A stretch of 64,000 bases of DNA from an uncultured Lachnospiraceae bacterium. GTDB lineage: Bacteria > Bacillota > Clostridia > Lachnospirales > Lachnospiraceae. This document shows positions 43,840 to 52,826 of the stretch, in pieces; position 1 is the first letter of the stretch, and the number at the start of each line of letters is the position of its first letter. The stretch is from positions 21,808 through 85,807 of the forward strand of contig UQAW01000005.1 of assembly GCA_900539175.1 (NCBI GenBank), written 5' to 3'. Both the position numbers and the translations under genes were made by a program. The notes beneath the pieces were generated by a model, which saw only the letters and a program-made list of their open reading frames with translations, did not search any database and was not told the DNA's origin.

Positions 43840-45348
43840 CTATCGTGCTGCATTCTTCAGTTTACGTTTTTCATACTCCTGTGTCATTTTATCCAGCGAT
43901 TCTTTCATAATCACTGACAAAGAATTTGTATTATTGATAACTTTCAGGATATGTTCTGTTGTTAATGCATCTGCGCCTTCTGTAAATGCATATTCCACAG
44001 CTTCCTTTACTACACCCTCAATATCCGCACCGCTATATCCACTTGTTTTAGAAACCAACTTTCCAACATCAATTCCAACAATATCCTGTTTGCGTCTTTT
44101 GGAAATATGTATCTCGAAAATCTTCCGTCTCTCATCCTCTTTTGGAAGTCCAACAAAGAAAATTTCATCAAAACGTCCTTTACGCAATAATTCCGGTGGT
44201 AATTTCGTAATATCATTCGCTGTTGCAACTACAAATGTTGTGCTTGTCTTCTCCTGCATCCATGTCAGAAATGTACCGAACAATCTGGTAGTCACTTCAT
44301 GTCCATTATCGCTTCCCATTCCTGCGAACGCTTTCTCCAATTCATCGACCCAAAGCACACACGGAGAAATCGCTTCTGCAAGATTGATTGCTTTACGGAG
44401 ATTCGCTTCACTCTCACCAAGATATTTTCCCATCAGTTTTCCTACATCCAATCGAAGAATCGGCACTTCAAACAGACTTGCTGCTGCTTTCGCACACAAT
44501 GATTTTCCACAGCCAGGAACACCTGCAATCAATACACCCTTTGGCATATCTACACCAAAGCCTTCAGCCTTCTTTATATTTTTAATAATGATTGCTTTCC
44601 TTCTCAGCCACGCTTTCAGATTTTCAAGTCCGCCAATATCTTCAATCTTTTCCTTTAACGGAATCATTTCAAGAAGACCAGATTTTAAAATCATCTGCTT
44701 TTTCTGTTCAAAAATCAAAGATAAATCTTTTCTTGTAAGTTCCCCGTCGTCAGACACCGCTAATGCTAGCAGATTCAAAATCTCAAACTCAGATAATCCT
44801 TTAAATACCATCGCCAAATCTTCGAGCAGCTTTGCATTTAACTCTGGCAATTCATTTTCAGAAACAAATTCTTTAATAATTCGGCAGATATCATCATAGC
44901 TCTGATAATCATTCTCCAAAACGGTAATATATTTTTCTAACTCTACCGGTATTTTAATCACTGGAGAGATCAAAATAATACAGCTATCACACCCTGCACT
45001 GATTTTATTAGCAATTTCTTTAATCAACGCAATAACCTGCGGATTCTCTAAAATCATATGTACATCTTTAATAACAAATATTGTTCTTTGCAAATCACTC
45101 TCATAAATAAGTTTATTATTCAGAACAGACTCAATATCTGTAGAATCATCTTTTGTTGGTGGCATCAACCATTCATTTGTTTTGGTAGAAAATTCTCCAT
45201 ACCCTGTTGCCATACTCCAAATCGCTACTGTCCTGCGATCTGCAATCTCTTTTATTGTTTCTTCAATTTTTGCTTCTTCAAAACTGTTAATATACAGAAT
45301 TGGAAATCCTGCATCTAAATATCGCAATAAATTATCTTTTAAATTCAT
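43840..45348 (-). CDS. Ycf46-like AAA+ ATPase
   Basis: 502 residues. The N-terminal 230 residues form the degenerate Rossmann-like part typical of Ycf46/YjoB relatives (YLDAGFPILYINSFEEAKIEE, TIFVIKDVHMILENP). The C-terminal AAA+ module has Walker A AGVPGCGKSLCAK (about 277), Walker B CVLWVDELEKAF (about 334), sensor 1 ATAND, the arginine-finger region LRKGRFDEIFFV, and the GYSGADIEGVVKEA sensor 2 helix. Such ATPases remodel proteins or complexes. GGGAG precedes the ATG. It sits between the sensor-like gene and the effector candidate. Confidence 0.9.
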   Translation of the reverse strand: MNLKDNLLRYLDAGFPILYINSFEEAKIEETIKEIADRRTVAIWSMATGYGEFSTKTNEWLMPPTKDDSTDIESVLNNKLIYESDLQRTIFVIKDVHMILENPQVIALIKEIANKISAGCDSCIILISPVIKIPVELEKYITVLENDYQSYDDICRIIKEFVSENELPELNAKLLEDLAMVFKGLSEFEILNLLALAVSDDGELTRKDLSLIFEQKKQMILKSGLLEMIPLKEKIEDIGGLENLKAWLRRKAIIIKNIKKAEGFGVDMPKGVLIAGVPGCGKSLCAKAAASLFEVPILRLDVGKLMGKYLGESEANLRKAINLAEAISPCVLWVDELEKAFAGMGSDNGHEVTTRLFGTFLTWMQEKTSTTFVVATANDITKLPPELLRKGRFDEIFFVGLPKEDERRKIFEIHISKRRKQDIVGIDVGKLVSKTSGYSGADIEGVVKEAVEYAFTEGADALTTEHILKVINNTNSLSVIMKESLDKMTQEYEKRKLKNAAR

Positions 45349-45370
45349 GTTTCATGCTCCCTTTTATCCT

Positions 45371-46984
45371 TTAATAGTGAAATAACCCAAGCTTTCTTTT
45401 TGGATGAGAAGTCGAGTTTCTATCAAGTACAATAGGATTCCATTTTTCAGTTAAATTCACTTTATATGAGGGTTCCCTCTTATCATGTCCCCAATATAAG
45501 TAATATCCGACAAGCTGTATTTGATTCATAGATGTAGGAAATGTACCACTATAAACTGTAATTTCATCATTCAACATATTGAGAATGTACATCTTACTTT
45601 CCATATACATTACCAAATATGAATTCTTTTTTCTATTTGTATTATTTTCAAAAAACCACATATGGTTACTTCCATCAGGCATACAACTACAATCCAAATA
45701 TTCTATTTCATTATTGGTTTTAATTTTCACAACTTTCATTTTCCACTCACATTTGTCCCAAAAAATCACATATAACCCATTTGGCGAACATACCATTTTT
45801 TGTATATACATAAACATTTCAAATTCAGCATATCCCATATCTTTTTCTGGAATGTTATATTTATAAACATGGGTTGTTTTCTGTGTATCAAAATCATACT
45901 GCATTATTAATCGATTTTCCTCATAAAACAACTTACCATTACCCAAGCAAAAGTTATGTGAACGTAGAAATATCGGTGATGTAAGTTCTTTTTTGAAAAT
46001 TACCTTTTTACTATTTAAATCTAATACAATAATTCTCTCTGTATCATCAATAAAAGCTACCTTATCATCACTTATCGAAAACTCTCTATAAACCAAAGAT
46101 ATATCTTCATATAGACAATCATTCTTTTGCGTATGAACATCATATGCGCATAATCCTTTTAAACCTCTATATATCATTTTATTACGATAAGGTTTTCCCA
46201 TTCCCCCTCTTATTGAATAACCTGCAAAGCTACTATATTCGTTGGTCTTTTTATTCCAAATTTTATATCGGTCTAAAGTATTTACCTTTGGTGCATTTTT
46301 ATTTTTAAAGAAAGGTATTATTTTACTATCGTGCTCATAAGACAAAAGATTTCCCTTATAATCACACCATACGACATAATCGTCTAAATCTACATATTCT
46401 TTATATCCAATGTAATCTGCTAATTCTGTTGGAATACTTGATATATCTAATTCCAAACTTTCACATGCGTTTTCGTGCAAAATTTCTTCAACAGAATCTA
46501 CCTCCAGTCCATCCGCTTGTACGTCACCTATCAATTCATATTTCAAATTTTTCTTAGATTTGGGGATTTTAAACTTTCCTTCACAAAGATATATTTTCTC
46601 TACACCTTTTTCATACAAATCAGCAAGTTCTTCCTGATCAAATGCCACGGCATCAACATTTTTAATGATTTCCTCATCATCTGTGTACTGTTTTAACTTA
46701 GTAATCTGAGCATTTCTTACCGCAATCTCTTCTGGATTAATTCTTTCTTCTTCATATTCCACTCCAAAAATCTCACATAAATGATGTGCTAACAATGGAT
46801 TACTTTCGTCCAATTTGCTTATTGCCTCAGACTCATCTTCATACCATCTGGCATCGAGCCATTTCTTTAACTTTCCATCAAAAAAATATCCTACTACTTT
46901 CTCAACATCAAAATTCTCTTTCAATTCTGAAATGTTTCTTACCTGAACCCCATCTTTCATTTCTAACGGAAATTTCACTGCCAT
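45371..46984 (-). CDS. Large protein with propeller-like C-terminus, unknown function
   Basis: 537 residues. It opens with MAVKFPLEMKDGVQVRNI and a charged helical domain (about 1-110) containing KWLDARWYEDESEAI. From about 190 on it is beta-strand rich with spaced aromatic/Asp motifs (ISDDKVAFIDDTERIIVLDLNS, SPNGLYVIFWDKCEWKMKVV) like a WD or TolB-type propeller. No family is confidently recognised. It starts 6 bases past the WYL gene stop and its own stop is 22 bases before the AAA+ start, so all are one operon. A sensor or adaptor role is inferred from position and fold. Confidence 0.6.
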   Translation of the reverse strand: MAVKFPLEMKDGVQVRNISELKENFDVEKVVGYFFDGKLKKWLDARWYEDESEAISKLDESNPLLAHHLCEIFGVEYEEERINPEEIAVRNAQITKLKQYTDDEEIIKNVDAVAFDQEELADLYEKGVEKIYLCEGKFKIPKSKKNLKYELIGDVQADGLEVDSVEEILHENACESLELDISSIPTELADYIGYKEYVDLDDYVVWCDYKGNLLSYEHDSKIIPFFKNKNAPKVNTLDRYKIWNKKTNEYSSFAGYSIRGGMGKPYRNKMIYRGLKGLCAYDVHTQKNDCLYEDISLVYREFSISDDKVAFIDDTERIIVLDLNSKKVIFKKELTSPIFLRSHNFCLGNGKLFYEENRLIMQYDFDTQKTTHVYKYNIPEKDMGYAEFEMFMYIQKMVCSPNGLYVIFWDKCEWKMKVVKIKTNNEIEYLDCSCMPDGSNHMWFFENNTNRKKNSYLVMYMESKMYILNMLNDEITVYSGTFPTSMNQIQLVGYYLYWGHDKREPSYKVNLTEKWNPIVLDRNSTSHPKRKLGLFHY

Positions 46985-46990
46985 AAATTT

Positions 46991-47671
46991 CTATTCCTCC
47001 TTGGTTTTGTAATATTTTTCTTTTAATGCAAGAGCGAATGTTGTCTGCAAAGATTTAAAACTGATAATTTTATCTATACTAATTTTAATAATTCTCTTTA
47101 TACTGTAATTCTGTGCAGCAATAAGATAAAACACACTGTCTACACAAACAATTTCCAAAGGTGATACATTCATCACATCTGCTTGATCATCACTATTTTC
47201 TACAGTAACCGCTATGTCATATCCCATTTTCAGTATTGCGTATAAATCTCCAACAAATTTTAATACTGCATGTCGAGTTTCGGATGAATAATCCCGAATA
47301 TCCATAGACAAATATTCAGCAATCACTTTTGCATCATACGGAGTTACCGCTGACAACACAGTATCTATCAACCCATTCATTTCATCCTTACGCAATGTTT
47401 TACTCTCAAGAAGTATTTTAGAAATAGTAGTTGCATCCATTCGATCAATGTATTTCGGTCTTTTCCCTGACAAATAATAGGTATTATTTTCTCTATCAAA
47501 TAACACCTGATCCCCAGAATAAATATCTCTTAAAAATAATCGGATAGTTTCAATATCCCTGTCGAATGTACGTTCATTAATACCATGCTCTAAAGAATAT
47601 GTAACTTTATCTATCATCTGTCCACTAAGCAACTGATGATATAGTATCAAAACTCTTGTTGCCTTATCCAT
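46991..47671 (-). CDS. WYL-domain transcription regulator
   Basis: About 226 residues. The N-terminal winged-helix (RVLILYHQLLSGQMIDKVTYSLEHGINERTFDRDIETI, about 5-45) is followed by a helical linker and a C-terminal WYL-type domain (SPLEIVCVDSVFYLIAAQNY, then IIKISIDKIISF), which binds nucleotides or nucleic acid ligands. Regulators of this type (BrxR, CapW) control phage-defence operons such as BREX and CBASS. It is the first gene of the operon. Start at 47671 with GGGAG; a GTG at 47689 is the alternative. The palindrome at 47739-47753 is a plausible binding site. Confidence 0.8.
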   Translation of the reverse strand: MDKATRVLILYHQLLSGQMIDKVTYSLEHGINERTFDRDIETIRLFLRDIYSGDQVLFDRENNTYYLSGKRPKYIDRMDATTISKILLESKTLRKDEMNGLIDTVLSAVTPYDAKVIAEYLSMDIRDYSSETRHAVLKFVGDLYAILKMGYDIAVTVENSDDQADVMNVSPLEIVCVDSVFYLIAAQNYSIKRIIKISIDKIISFKSLQTTFALALKEKYYKTKEE

Positions 47672-47721
47672 TTTGCAATGCTCTCCCACAAATATTGCAT
47701 TTCTCTATACCTTCATTAGTA

Positions 47722-47753
47722 TTATAGCACTTTTTATCGACATATTATGTCGT
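47722..47753 (-). promoter_or_regulatory. Promoter and palindrome upstream of the WYL operon
   Basis: A perfect -10 box TATAAT on the minus strand (47722-47727) and a perfect 15-bp palindrome CGACATATTATGTCG (47739-47753) covering the -35 area, where no good -35 hexamer is seen. This fits autoregulation by the WYL protein. Confidence 0.55.
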
Positions 47754-47951
47754 TATGATTTATTTTTACAAAAGAATTGGAAGTACACTATTCATGTCTT
47801 CGCATAAAATAACTCATACAACCAATAGCCCTGGATTAACATTTTTCATTCTGCCATCTAGGGTTTCGTTATTTCACAATTCTATCATGCATAAATCATT
47901 TCCTATGCCCCCTGCTAAAAGGTTATGATTTTTTGAAATTCTAATTTATAT

Positions 47952-48002
47952 TTGACAAATTGTACGGACCAAATTATAATTACAGTTATATAACTCGAAT
48001 TA
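47952..48002 (+). promoter_or_regulatory. tetR promoter with overlapping operator
   Basis: Consensus -35 TTGACA (47952-47957), 17-base spacer, -10 TATAAT (47975-47980). A 26-bp inverted repeat (TAATT-AC-AGTTA-TA-TAACT-CG-AATTA, 47977-48002) covers the -10 and start region, the classic position for TetR self-repression. Confidence 0.85.
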
Positions 48003-48020
48003 TAAAAAGGAGATTTTCAA

Positions 48021-48608
48021 ATGCCAAAGGCAAAAATTACGAAGGAAATGGTTACAGATGCTGCTTTTGAGGTTACAAGAACCAGCGGAGCAGAAAATGT
48101 CAATGCACGAACGGTTTCACAAAAGCTCGGATGTTCCACGCAGCCCGTTATGTATTATTTTGCAAAAATTGAAGACATGAAAAGAGCCGTATATGCAAAA
48201 TCGGACCAGTACCATTCGGAATATCTGATGAATATAAAAAGCCCACAGAATGGAATGATGCTTGAAATTGGATTAAACTATATTCGCTTCGCGATTGAAG
48301 AACCACATTTATTCCGCTTTCTTTTTCAGTCGGGATTCGCTGTTGAAAACAGCTTGCTGGAAATGATAGATTCCGAAGAACTTAAGCCCATTCTTTCCGC
48401 AATGCAGGAAGCAATGGAGTTGAGTATAGAACAGACAAAAGAAGTCTTTCTGACGATTGCCCTGTTCGCTCACGGATACGCAAGTATCATTGCCAATAAT
48501 TCTTTGGAATATGATGAAGAGGTTGTGGCGACCCATCTGGGGCGGGCATACCGGGGAGCAATATTGGCGGTAAATAGGGAGGTCAAAAATGAAGAAGATA
48601 TACGATAA
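48021..48608 (+). CDS. TetR/AcrR-family repressor
   Basis: 195 residues. N-terminal helix-turn-helix (MVTDAAFEVTRTSGAENVNARTVSQKLGCSTQPVMYYF, about 8-45) and an all-helical ligand domain. AGGAG precedes the ATG. It overlaps the CPBP gene by 20 bases and is expressed from a strong promoter with an operator; it likely controls itself and the CPBP gene. One of only two plus-strand genes in the window, with AT-rich composition. Confidence 0.92.
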   Translation: MPKAKITKEMVTDAAFEVTRTSGAENVNARTVSQKLGCSTQPVMYYFAKIEDMKRAVYAKSDQYHSEYLMNIKSPQNGMMLEIGLNYIRFAIEEPHLFRFLFQSGFAVENSLLEMIDSEELKPILSAMQEAMELSIEQTKEVFLTIALFAHGYASIIANNSLEYDEEVVATHLGRAYRGAILAVNREVKNEEDIR

Positions 48609-49308
48609 GAATGAGTTACATTTTGCATTAATATGGATCGGTGTTTATATTGTGCTGATGAGTGTTGGAGATAGCGTTTCAGAAACGATAGGAATTGCAA
48701 AGATAGTGACTGCACCGGTTTGCATTATATTAACGCTTATACTGTATCTTTGGATTCATAAATATGAACTGAATGTGAAATATGGTCTTTGCTCTTTTGG
48801 CGCAAATGCCAAAAAATACTTATATTTTGTTCCACTTGTATTATTGGCATCAACCAATCTTTGGTGGGGATTTCACCTGAATCTAACTTTAACTGAAACT
48901 GTTTTATATGTTATAAGCATGTTGTGTGTAGGATTTTTGGAAGAAGTGATTTTTAGAGGTTTCCTGTTTAAAGCAATATGCAAAACAAATGTAAAACAGG
49001 CTATTATTATTTCAAGTGTTACTTTTGGATTCGGTCATATTGTGAATTTATTTAATGGAAAAGATATTCCAGAAACATTGATGCAGATCTGTTATGCAGT
49101 TGCCATTGGCTTTCTCTTTACAATTATTTTTTATAAGGGAAAAAGTCTTTGGCCTTGCATCATTACGCATAGTGTTATTAACAGCCTGAGTGTATTTGCA
49201 AATGAAAATGCGATAACGATACATAAGCATCTGGCTGGATGTATCTTCTTATGTATCGTTTCGGTTGTGTATGCACTATACCTTTTGAAAACGGCAGAAA
49301 ATGAATAA
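48589..49308 (+). CDS. CPBP-family intramembrane metalloprotease
   Basis: 239 residues with about eight membrane helices. The Abi/CPBP motifs are EEVIFRG (motif 1), FGFGHIVN (motif 2, His) and HSVINS (motif 3). Relatives process membrane proteins or give self-immunity to bacteriocins. Translationally coupled to the TetR gene (start 20 bases before its stop, GGGAGG upstream). Confidence 0.9.
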   Translation: MKKIYDKNELHFALIWIGVYIVLMSVGDSVSETIGIAKIVTAPVCIILTLILYLWIHKYELNVKYGLCSFGANAKKYLYFVPLVLLASTNLWWGFHLNLTLTETVLYVISMLCVGFLEEVIFRGFLFKAICKTNVKQAIIISSVTFGFGHIVNLFNGKDIPETLMQICYAVAIGFLFTIIFYKGKSLWPCIITHSVINSLSVFANENAITIHKHLAGCIFLCIVSVVYALYLLKTAENE

Positions 49309-49413
49309 CGCTAAAAGAGTTACTACACAAATGGCTATATGAAAACGTATAGTCATTTCTATGGGAAGATATACACTGACAGGCTTTAAATTATACAAGG
49401 CAGATATGAAATA

Positions 49414-49887
49414 TTAACCCACCATCTGTTTTGTCAAATACAATAAAAATTTAAAAATCACCACTGGCGTTACAAATACTCCAACAATGGCTGAAAGTAT
49501 AAATTTTACACAGAAATATATGACCCATCCAATCAACGGTATCCAAACAAACATTGCAGGCTGAATTTTATTTAATGCTCTCCATCCAAAAAACGCAAAG
49601 ATCAAATAGATTAAGTCGTCATCTGTTTTATGTGACACATAAGCTACCGCACAAATCAAAAAAAGCCAAATAATAGCGGCAATACATCCTGCAAAAAGGT
49701 ATCTCACTATACTAACAGTGTCTTTCCCAGTCACTCCTTCTGACATCTCTGCCTGTTTTCCTTTTAAACTCGCATCCTTTTTAAACTGGGCTAAAGCTGT
49801 TGTAATTCCCACCACCAAAGCAAAGACCAACAGAACATAAATTATCATAATAATTTCTTTCGCTCCTCCTATCTCTCTCCGTTTCAT
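49414..49887 (-). CDS. Small membrane protein, unknown function
   Basis: Up to 157 residues with four hydrophobic segments (about 14-34, 62-82, 90-100 and 115-150). No family recognised. An ATG at 49887 lacks a ribosome site; a strong AGGAGGAG lies inside the ORF, so translation may begin at about residue 14 (MIIYVLLVFALVVG). It follows the HAD gene by 10 bases and is probably co-transcribed. Confidence 0.5.
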   Translation of the reverse strand: MKRREIGGAKEIIMIIYVLLVFALVVGITTALAQFKKDASLKGKQAEMSEGVTGKDTVSIVRYLFAGCIAAIIWLFLICAVAYVSHKTDDDLIYLIFAFFGWRALNKIQPAMFVWIPLIGWVIYFCVKFILSAIVGVFVTPVVIFKFLLYLTKQMVG

Positions 49888-49897
49888 AAAGCAGACT

Positions 49898-50680
49898 TTA
49901 TTGTATCTGGCGGCTTTGTAAACCTTTCTTTAAAAATTTTAATATATCTTCCAACATCTGATCCGAAAATATGTCTGTCCTCCCCACACCTACGATATCT
50001 TCCCTAATCTTGTACTTATCTGTCAGTCCTTTCGGTGCAATTGCAAGATCCGCCTCCTGCAGCATCGGAAGATCAAACTCGCTGTCACCCGCAGCAATCA
50101 CCAGTTCGGCATCCAACCTTTCTTTTAATCTTCTCACTGCCGTTCCCTTACTCAATTTTCTAGGAACCACATATACCTTTACCCCATTTTGAAACACTTC
50201 CACGAGAGAAAGATTCAAAATTTCCTTTAATCGCTCTGCAGACTGGCACGGTTTTTCACTCTTTGTAAACAGAAAAAGTTCTTTAATATTTCTTAATTCC
50301 ATACTTCTGTTTTCATCTTTTTCCAGACAATTCCAAGCCTTCTCTAATTCCTCCTGGCAATCACCCACCATCTGCAAAGACTCCTGGTACCACTGTGAGT
50401 CTTCCCCACCATCGACAAGAAGAACCCCTCCGTTACATACAAGAGCATACTTCGGAATCCCTACATCAAGATGAATCCTTTCATATTGTTCTATTGTTCT
50501 GGTTGTTGTTGGTACAAATAAAATTTCTTCTGTTACTGCTTTCAACAATTCACAAGATCGGTTTGTCATATAGGAGACCTCCCTGTCCTGGTAAATCTCA
50601 ACACAGGTCTTCTCTTCTCCAATCTCATGCTTATAAGAATAAATCAATGTATTATCTAAATCCGACATAAAAATTTTCAT
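49898..50680 (-). CDS. HAD-superfamily hydrolase
   Basis: 260 residues. Motif I SDLDNTLIYSYK, motif II TTTRT, a cap region, and late motif AAGDSEFDLPML are intact. The opening sequence (MKIFMSDLDNTLIYSYKHEI) resembles the HAD proteins that accompany Ter stress gene clusters; a Ter cluster begins about 4 kb away. If related, the RloAB-type genes separate it from its original group. Substrate unknown. Confidence 0.85.
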   Translation of the reverse strand: MKIFMSDLDNTLIYSYKHEIGEEKTCVEIYQDREVSYMTNRSCELLKAVTEEILFVPTTTRTIEQYERIHLDVGIPKYALVCNGGVLLVDGGEDSQWYQESLQMVGDCQEELEKAWNCLEKDENRSMELRNIKELFLFTKSEKPCQSAERLKEILNLSLVEVFQNGVKVYVVPRKLSKGTAVRRLKERLDAELVIAAGDSEFDLPMLQEADLAIAPKGLTDKYKIREDIVGVGRTDIFSDQMLEDILKFLKKGLQSRQIQ

Positions 50681-50839
50681 AAACTTCTCTCCAAAAAACT
50701 GTCTTATTAAAAGTAAGACAACCCGTCTAATTTCTCCTCCATAGAGCTACCCAAAAACGCAATACTATTTACATTCCCATCCTTGTCTACTGCGATCTTC
50801 TGGATAATTTTTTTAACTACTCGTTTATCATTTGGTGAA

Positions 50840-52807
50840 CTACAATACTTTTATTTTCTCATTAATCGAAATCAATTCAGATATTTCATCTAGCTCGATA
50901 AACGTTACTTTCTTCCCAGACAATCTTGCCAAATGTCTTAGAGTTCCTTTAAATCCTGCATCAATATATTGCGGCACAACTACTGCTATTATTTGACAAC
51001 GAGCATCTATCATTCCTTGTTCAACAAACTGACGAATGATTTGTTGTCCTTCTTCTGACGTTGATAACAGAGGTTTTCTTATTTTTTCATTATCTTCAAC
51101 AATTTTTTTAGAACGATTTTCACTATTCTTTTTTATGATTCCTTTTAAGTCATAAACTCTATTTCCAATTTTCACTTCCGCAGCCACATCACCATATTCC
51201 ATCCCCTTATGAGGTTGAGGTCGATAACCTGGCAAAATCGTATAAAAAACTTTAGGTAGACAAGCCATCCCATCATTTTTTATACATTCTTCGATTTTCT
51301 CATACGAACAGGTTCCAGAACCACATTTTTCATTCATATTTACCGCATAAGCTTTCACTCTTTGCGTAAGTGCCACTGAATCGTGTTTAAAACACTCTAT
51401 TGTTGCAAATGGAATTTCAATCTCCGATTGTATATTCTCCGTTCCATTAACTATGTATCCCCTATCACCCACAATACAAATGTTATAATCTAAGGAATAG
51501 TCCTTAAAAACTTTCTGAATATTTTTATTAATCATGTTTATCAATAAAGTTTTTGGAATATACCAGTTTATAATTTCACAAGCATCATGACCCTCGGCAC
51601 ATTTAATTTTCACTGGTGCACCACATTCACATTCTTTTATGACACTCTTACTTATCTTCAATTGCTCTCCGCATTCAGTACAATATGGAGTCTCATAAGA
51701 ATCGCAGGTTCTACAGTATATTCGCGAAAACTTTATAAACCATTTATTATTATCCAGAACCGATAATTTATCTGCCGGGATTTGGAAATCATACTCTTCT
51801 CTGTCAAGACAAGCTAGGACTTGTGTCAAATACCAATTCAATTGTGATGCTTCAATTCCACTCGCTCCTGTCCATTTTATTTCTTGTCCTACCTCTTTAA
51901 AGATTTCTTCAGCAGGCTTCCCCTTCAATTTTTGAATTTCTTCTAAAATAATCCTAATTGCATTTTCAGACCATTTGAATAAAACAGAAGCCGGCAAATG
52001 TTTATAAATTCCAATGCTACCATTTCTAACATTATACTTAATTGTAGCGTCTATATCATTTGTAATTGTAGAAATAAAACTTCCAGAAGTATCAATTCTT
52101 TCAGATCGAATTCTACCAATCTCCTCCTCTTGTTCAATAGTAATTCCACCTGCTCTTGATACAACAGTTTTTTCTCCATCTTTCCCTTGCAATACTATTC
52201 TACTTATTGCCTTAAAATTTGTGCACTTATCAATTGCAGATTTTGGCGGCTTTATTTGAGTTATTGAGTTTTTCAACATTTCCGCAATATACTTTGTAAT
52301 AAAAGTAGTCATTTTTTCATGCTTACTAATGCATGCCAAATACGTTGAAGTTCTACCTATCCATAAGCATCCTCGATGCTGTTCCCAAACACCTGCATTT
52401 TGTCCATTTTCATCGATATATGAATATTCTTTACTATATACGTACAATGCTTCTATCCGATCATCGTACTCTTTTATCGACAAAAACTTTAATTTTCTGT
52501 ATTCTGAAATAGTTAAATGCTCTTCTTCAGAATTTTCCAAAGAACATACTACATCATAATCAGAATTTTCCAATGCCTTCTGAAACGTCCATAACGTAAA
52601 TGTAACACGATTACCGTAGATATAATCATTTACATATTGCTCTATTTCTTCATCTGTTAGAACTCCATAAGATAATATTTTTTCTATTACTGCACCTTTT
52701 TCTTTTCCATTAACTTCTTTTTCTTCAATTCCCTTTTTTACTGCAATATCATGTAAAGCATACCAAGGTAAGGTTTGTAATTTTTTAATTTTATCTGTTA
52801 TGGTCAC
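50840..52807 (-). CDS. Zinc-ribbon protein with SAP-like N-terminus, third gene of the RloAB-like operon
   Basis: 655 residues, no family recognised as a whole. Residues about 5-50 (LQTLPWYALHDIAVKKGIEEKEVNGKEKGAVIEKIL) fit a SAP/HeH-type nucleic-acid-binding helix pair. Residues about 364-410 hold a zinc-ribbon pattern (CRTC, CTEC, CECG, CAEGHDAC). The C-terminal 150 residues contain DVAAEVKIGNRVYDLKG and a final Rossmann-like end (IIAVVVPQYIDAGFKG, then VTFIELDEI), possibly nuclease-like. It follows RloB by 20 bases, so it is part of the same operon. It may add target recognition or cleavage; function not known. Confidence 0.6.
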   Translation of the reverse strand: MTITDKIKKLQTLPWYALHDIAVKKGIEEKEVNGKEKGAVIEKILSYGVLTDEEIEQYVNDYIYGNRVTFTLWTFQKALENSDYDVVCSLENSEEEHLTISEYRKLKFLSIKEYDDRIEALYVYSKEYSYIDENGQNAGVWEQHRGCLWIGRTSTYLACISKHEKMTTFITKYIAEMLKNSITQIKPPKSAIDKCTNFKAISRIVLQGKDGEKTVVSRAGGITIEQEEEIGRIRSERIDTSGSFISTITNDIDATIKYNVRNGSIGIYKHLPASVLFKWSENAIRIILEEIQKLKGKPAEEIFKEVGQEIKWTGASGIEASQLNWYLTQVLACLDREEYDFQIPADKLSVLDNNKWFIKFSRIYCRTCDSYETPYCTECGEQLKISKSVIKECECGAPVKIKCAEGHDACEIINWYIPKTLLINMINKNIQKVFKDYSLDYNICIVGDRGYIVNGTENIQSEIEIPFATIECFKHDSVALTQRVKAYAVNMNEKCGSGTCSYEKIEECIKNDGMACLPKVFYTILPGYRPQPHKGMEYGDVAAEVKIGNRVYDLKGIIKKNSENRSKKIVEDNEKIRKPLLSTSEEGQQIIRQFVEQGMIDARCQIIAVVVPQYIDAGFKGTLRHLARLSGKKVTFIELDEISELISINEKIKVL

Positions 52808-52826
52808 TAATACCCCTCCCAGTTAT

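Noticed and set aside
50707..50838. A short minus-strand open stretch ending VDKDGNVNSIAFLGSSMEE
   Set aside because: It looks faintly like a recombinase tail, but has no start codon or ribosome site and is too short to assign.
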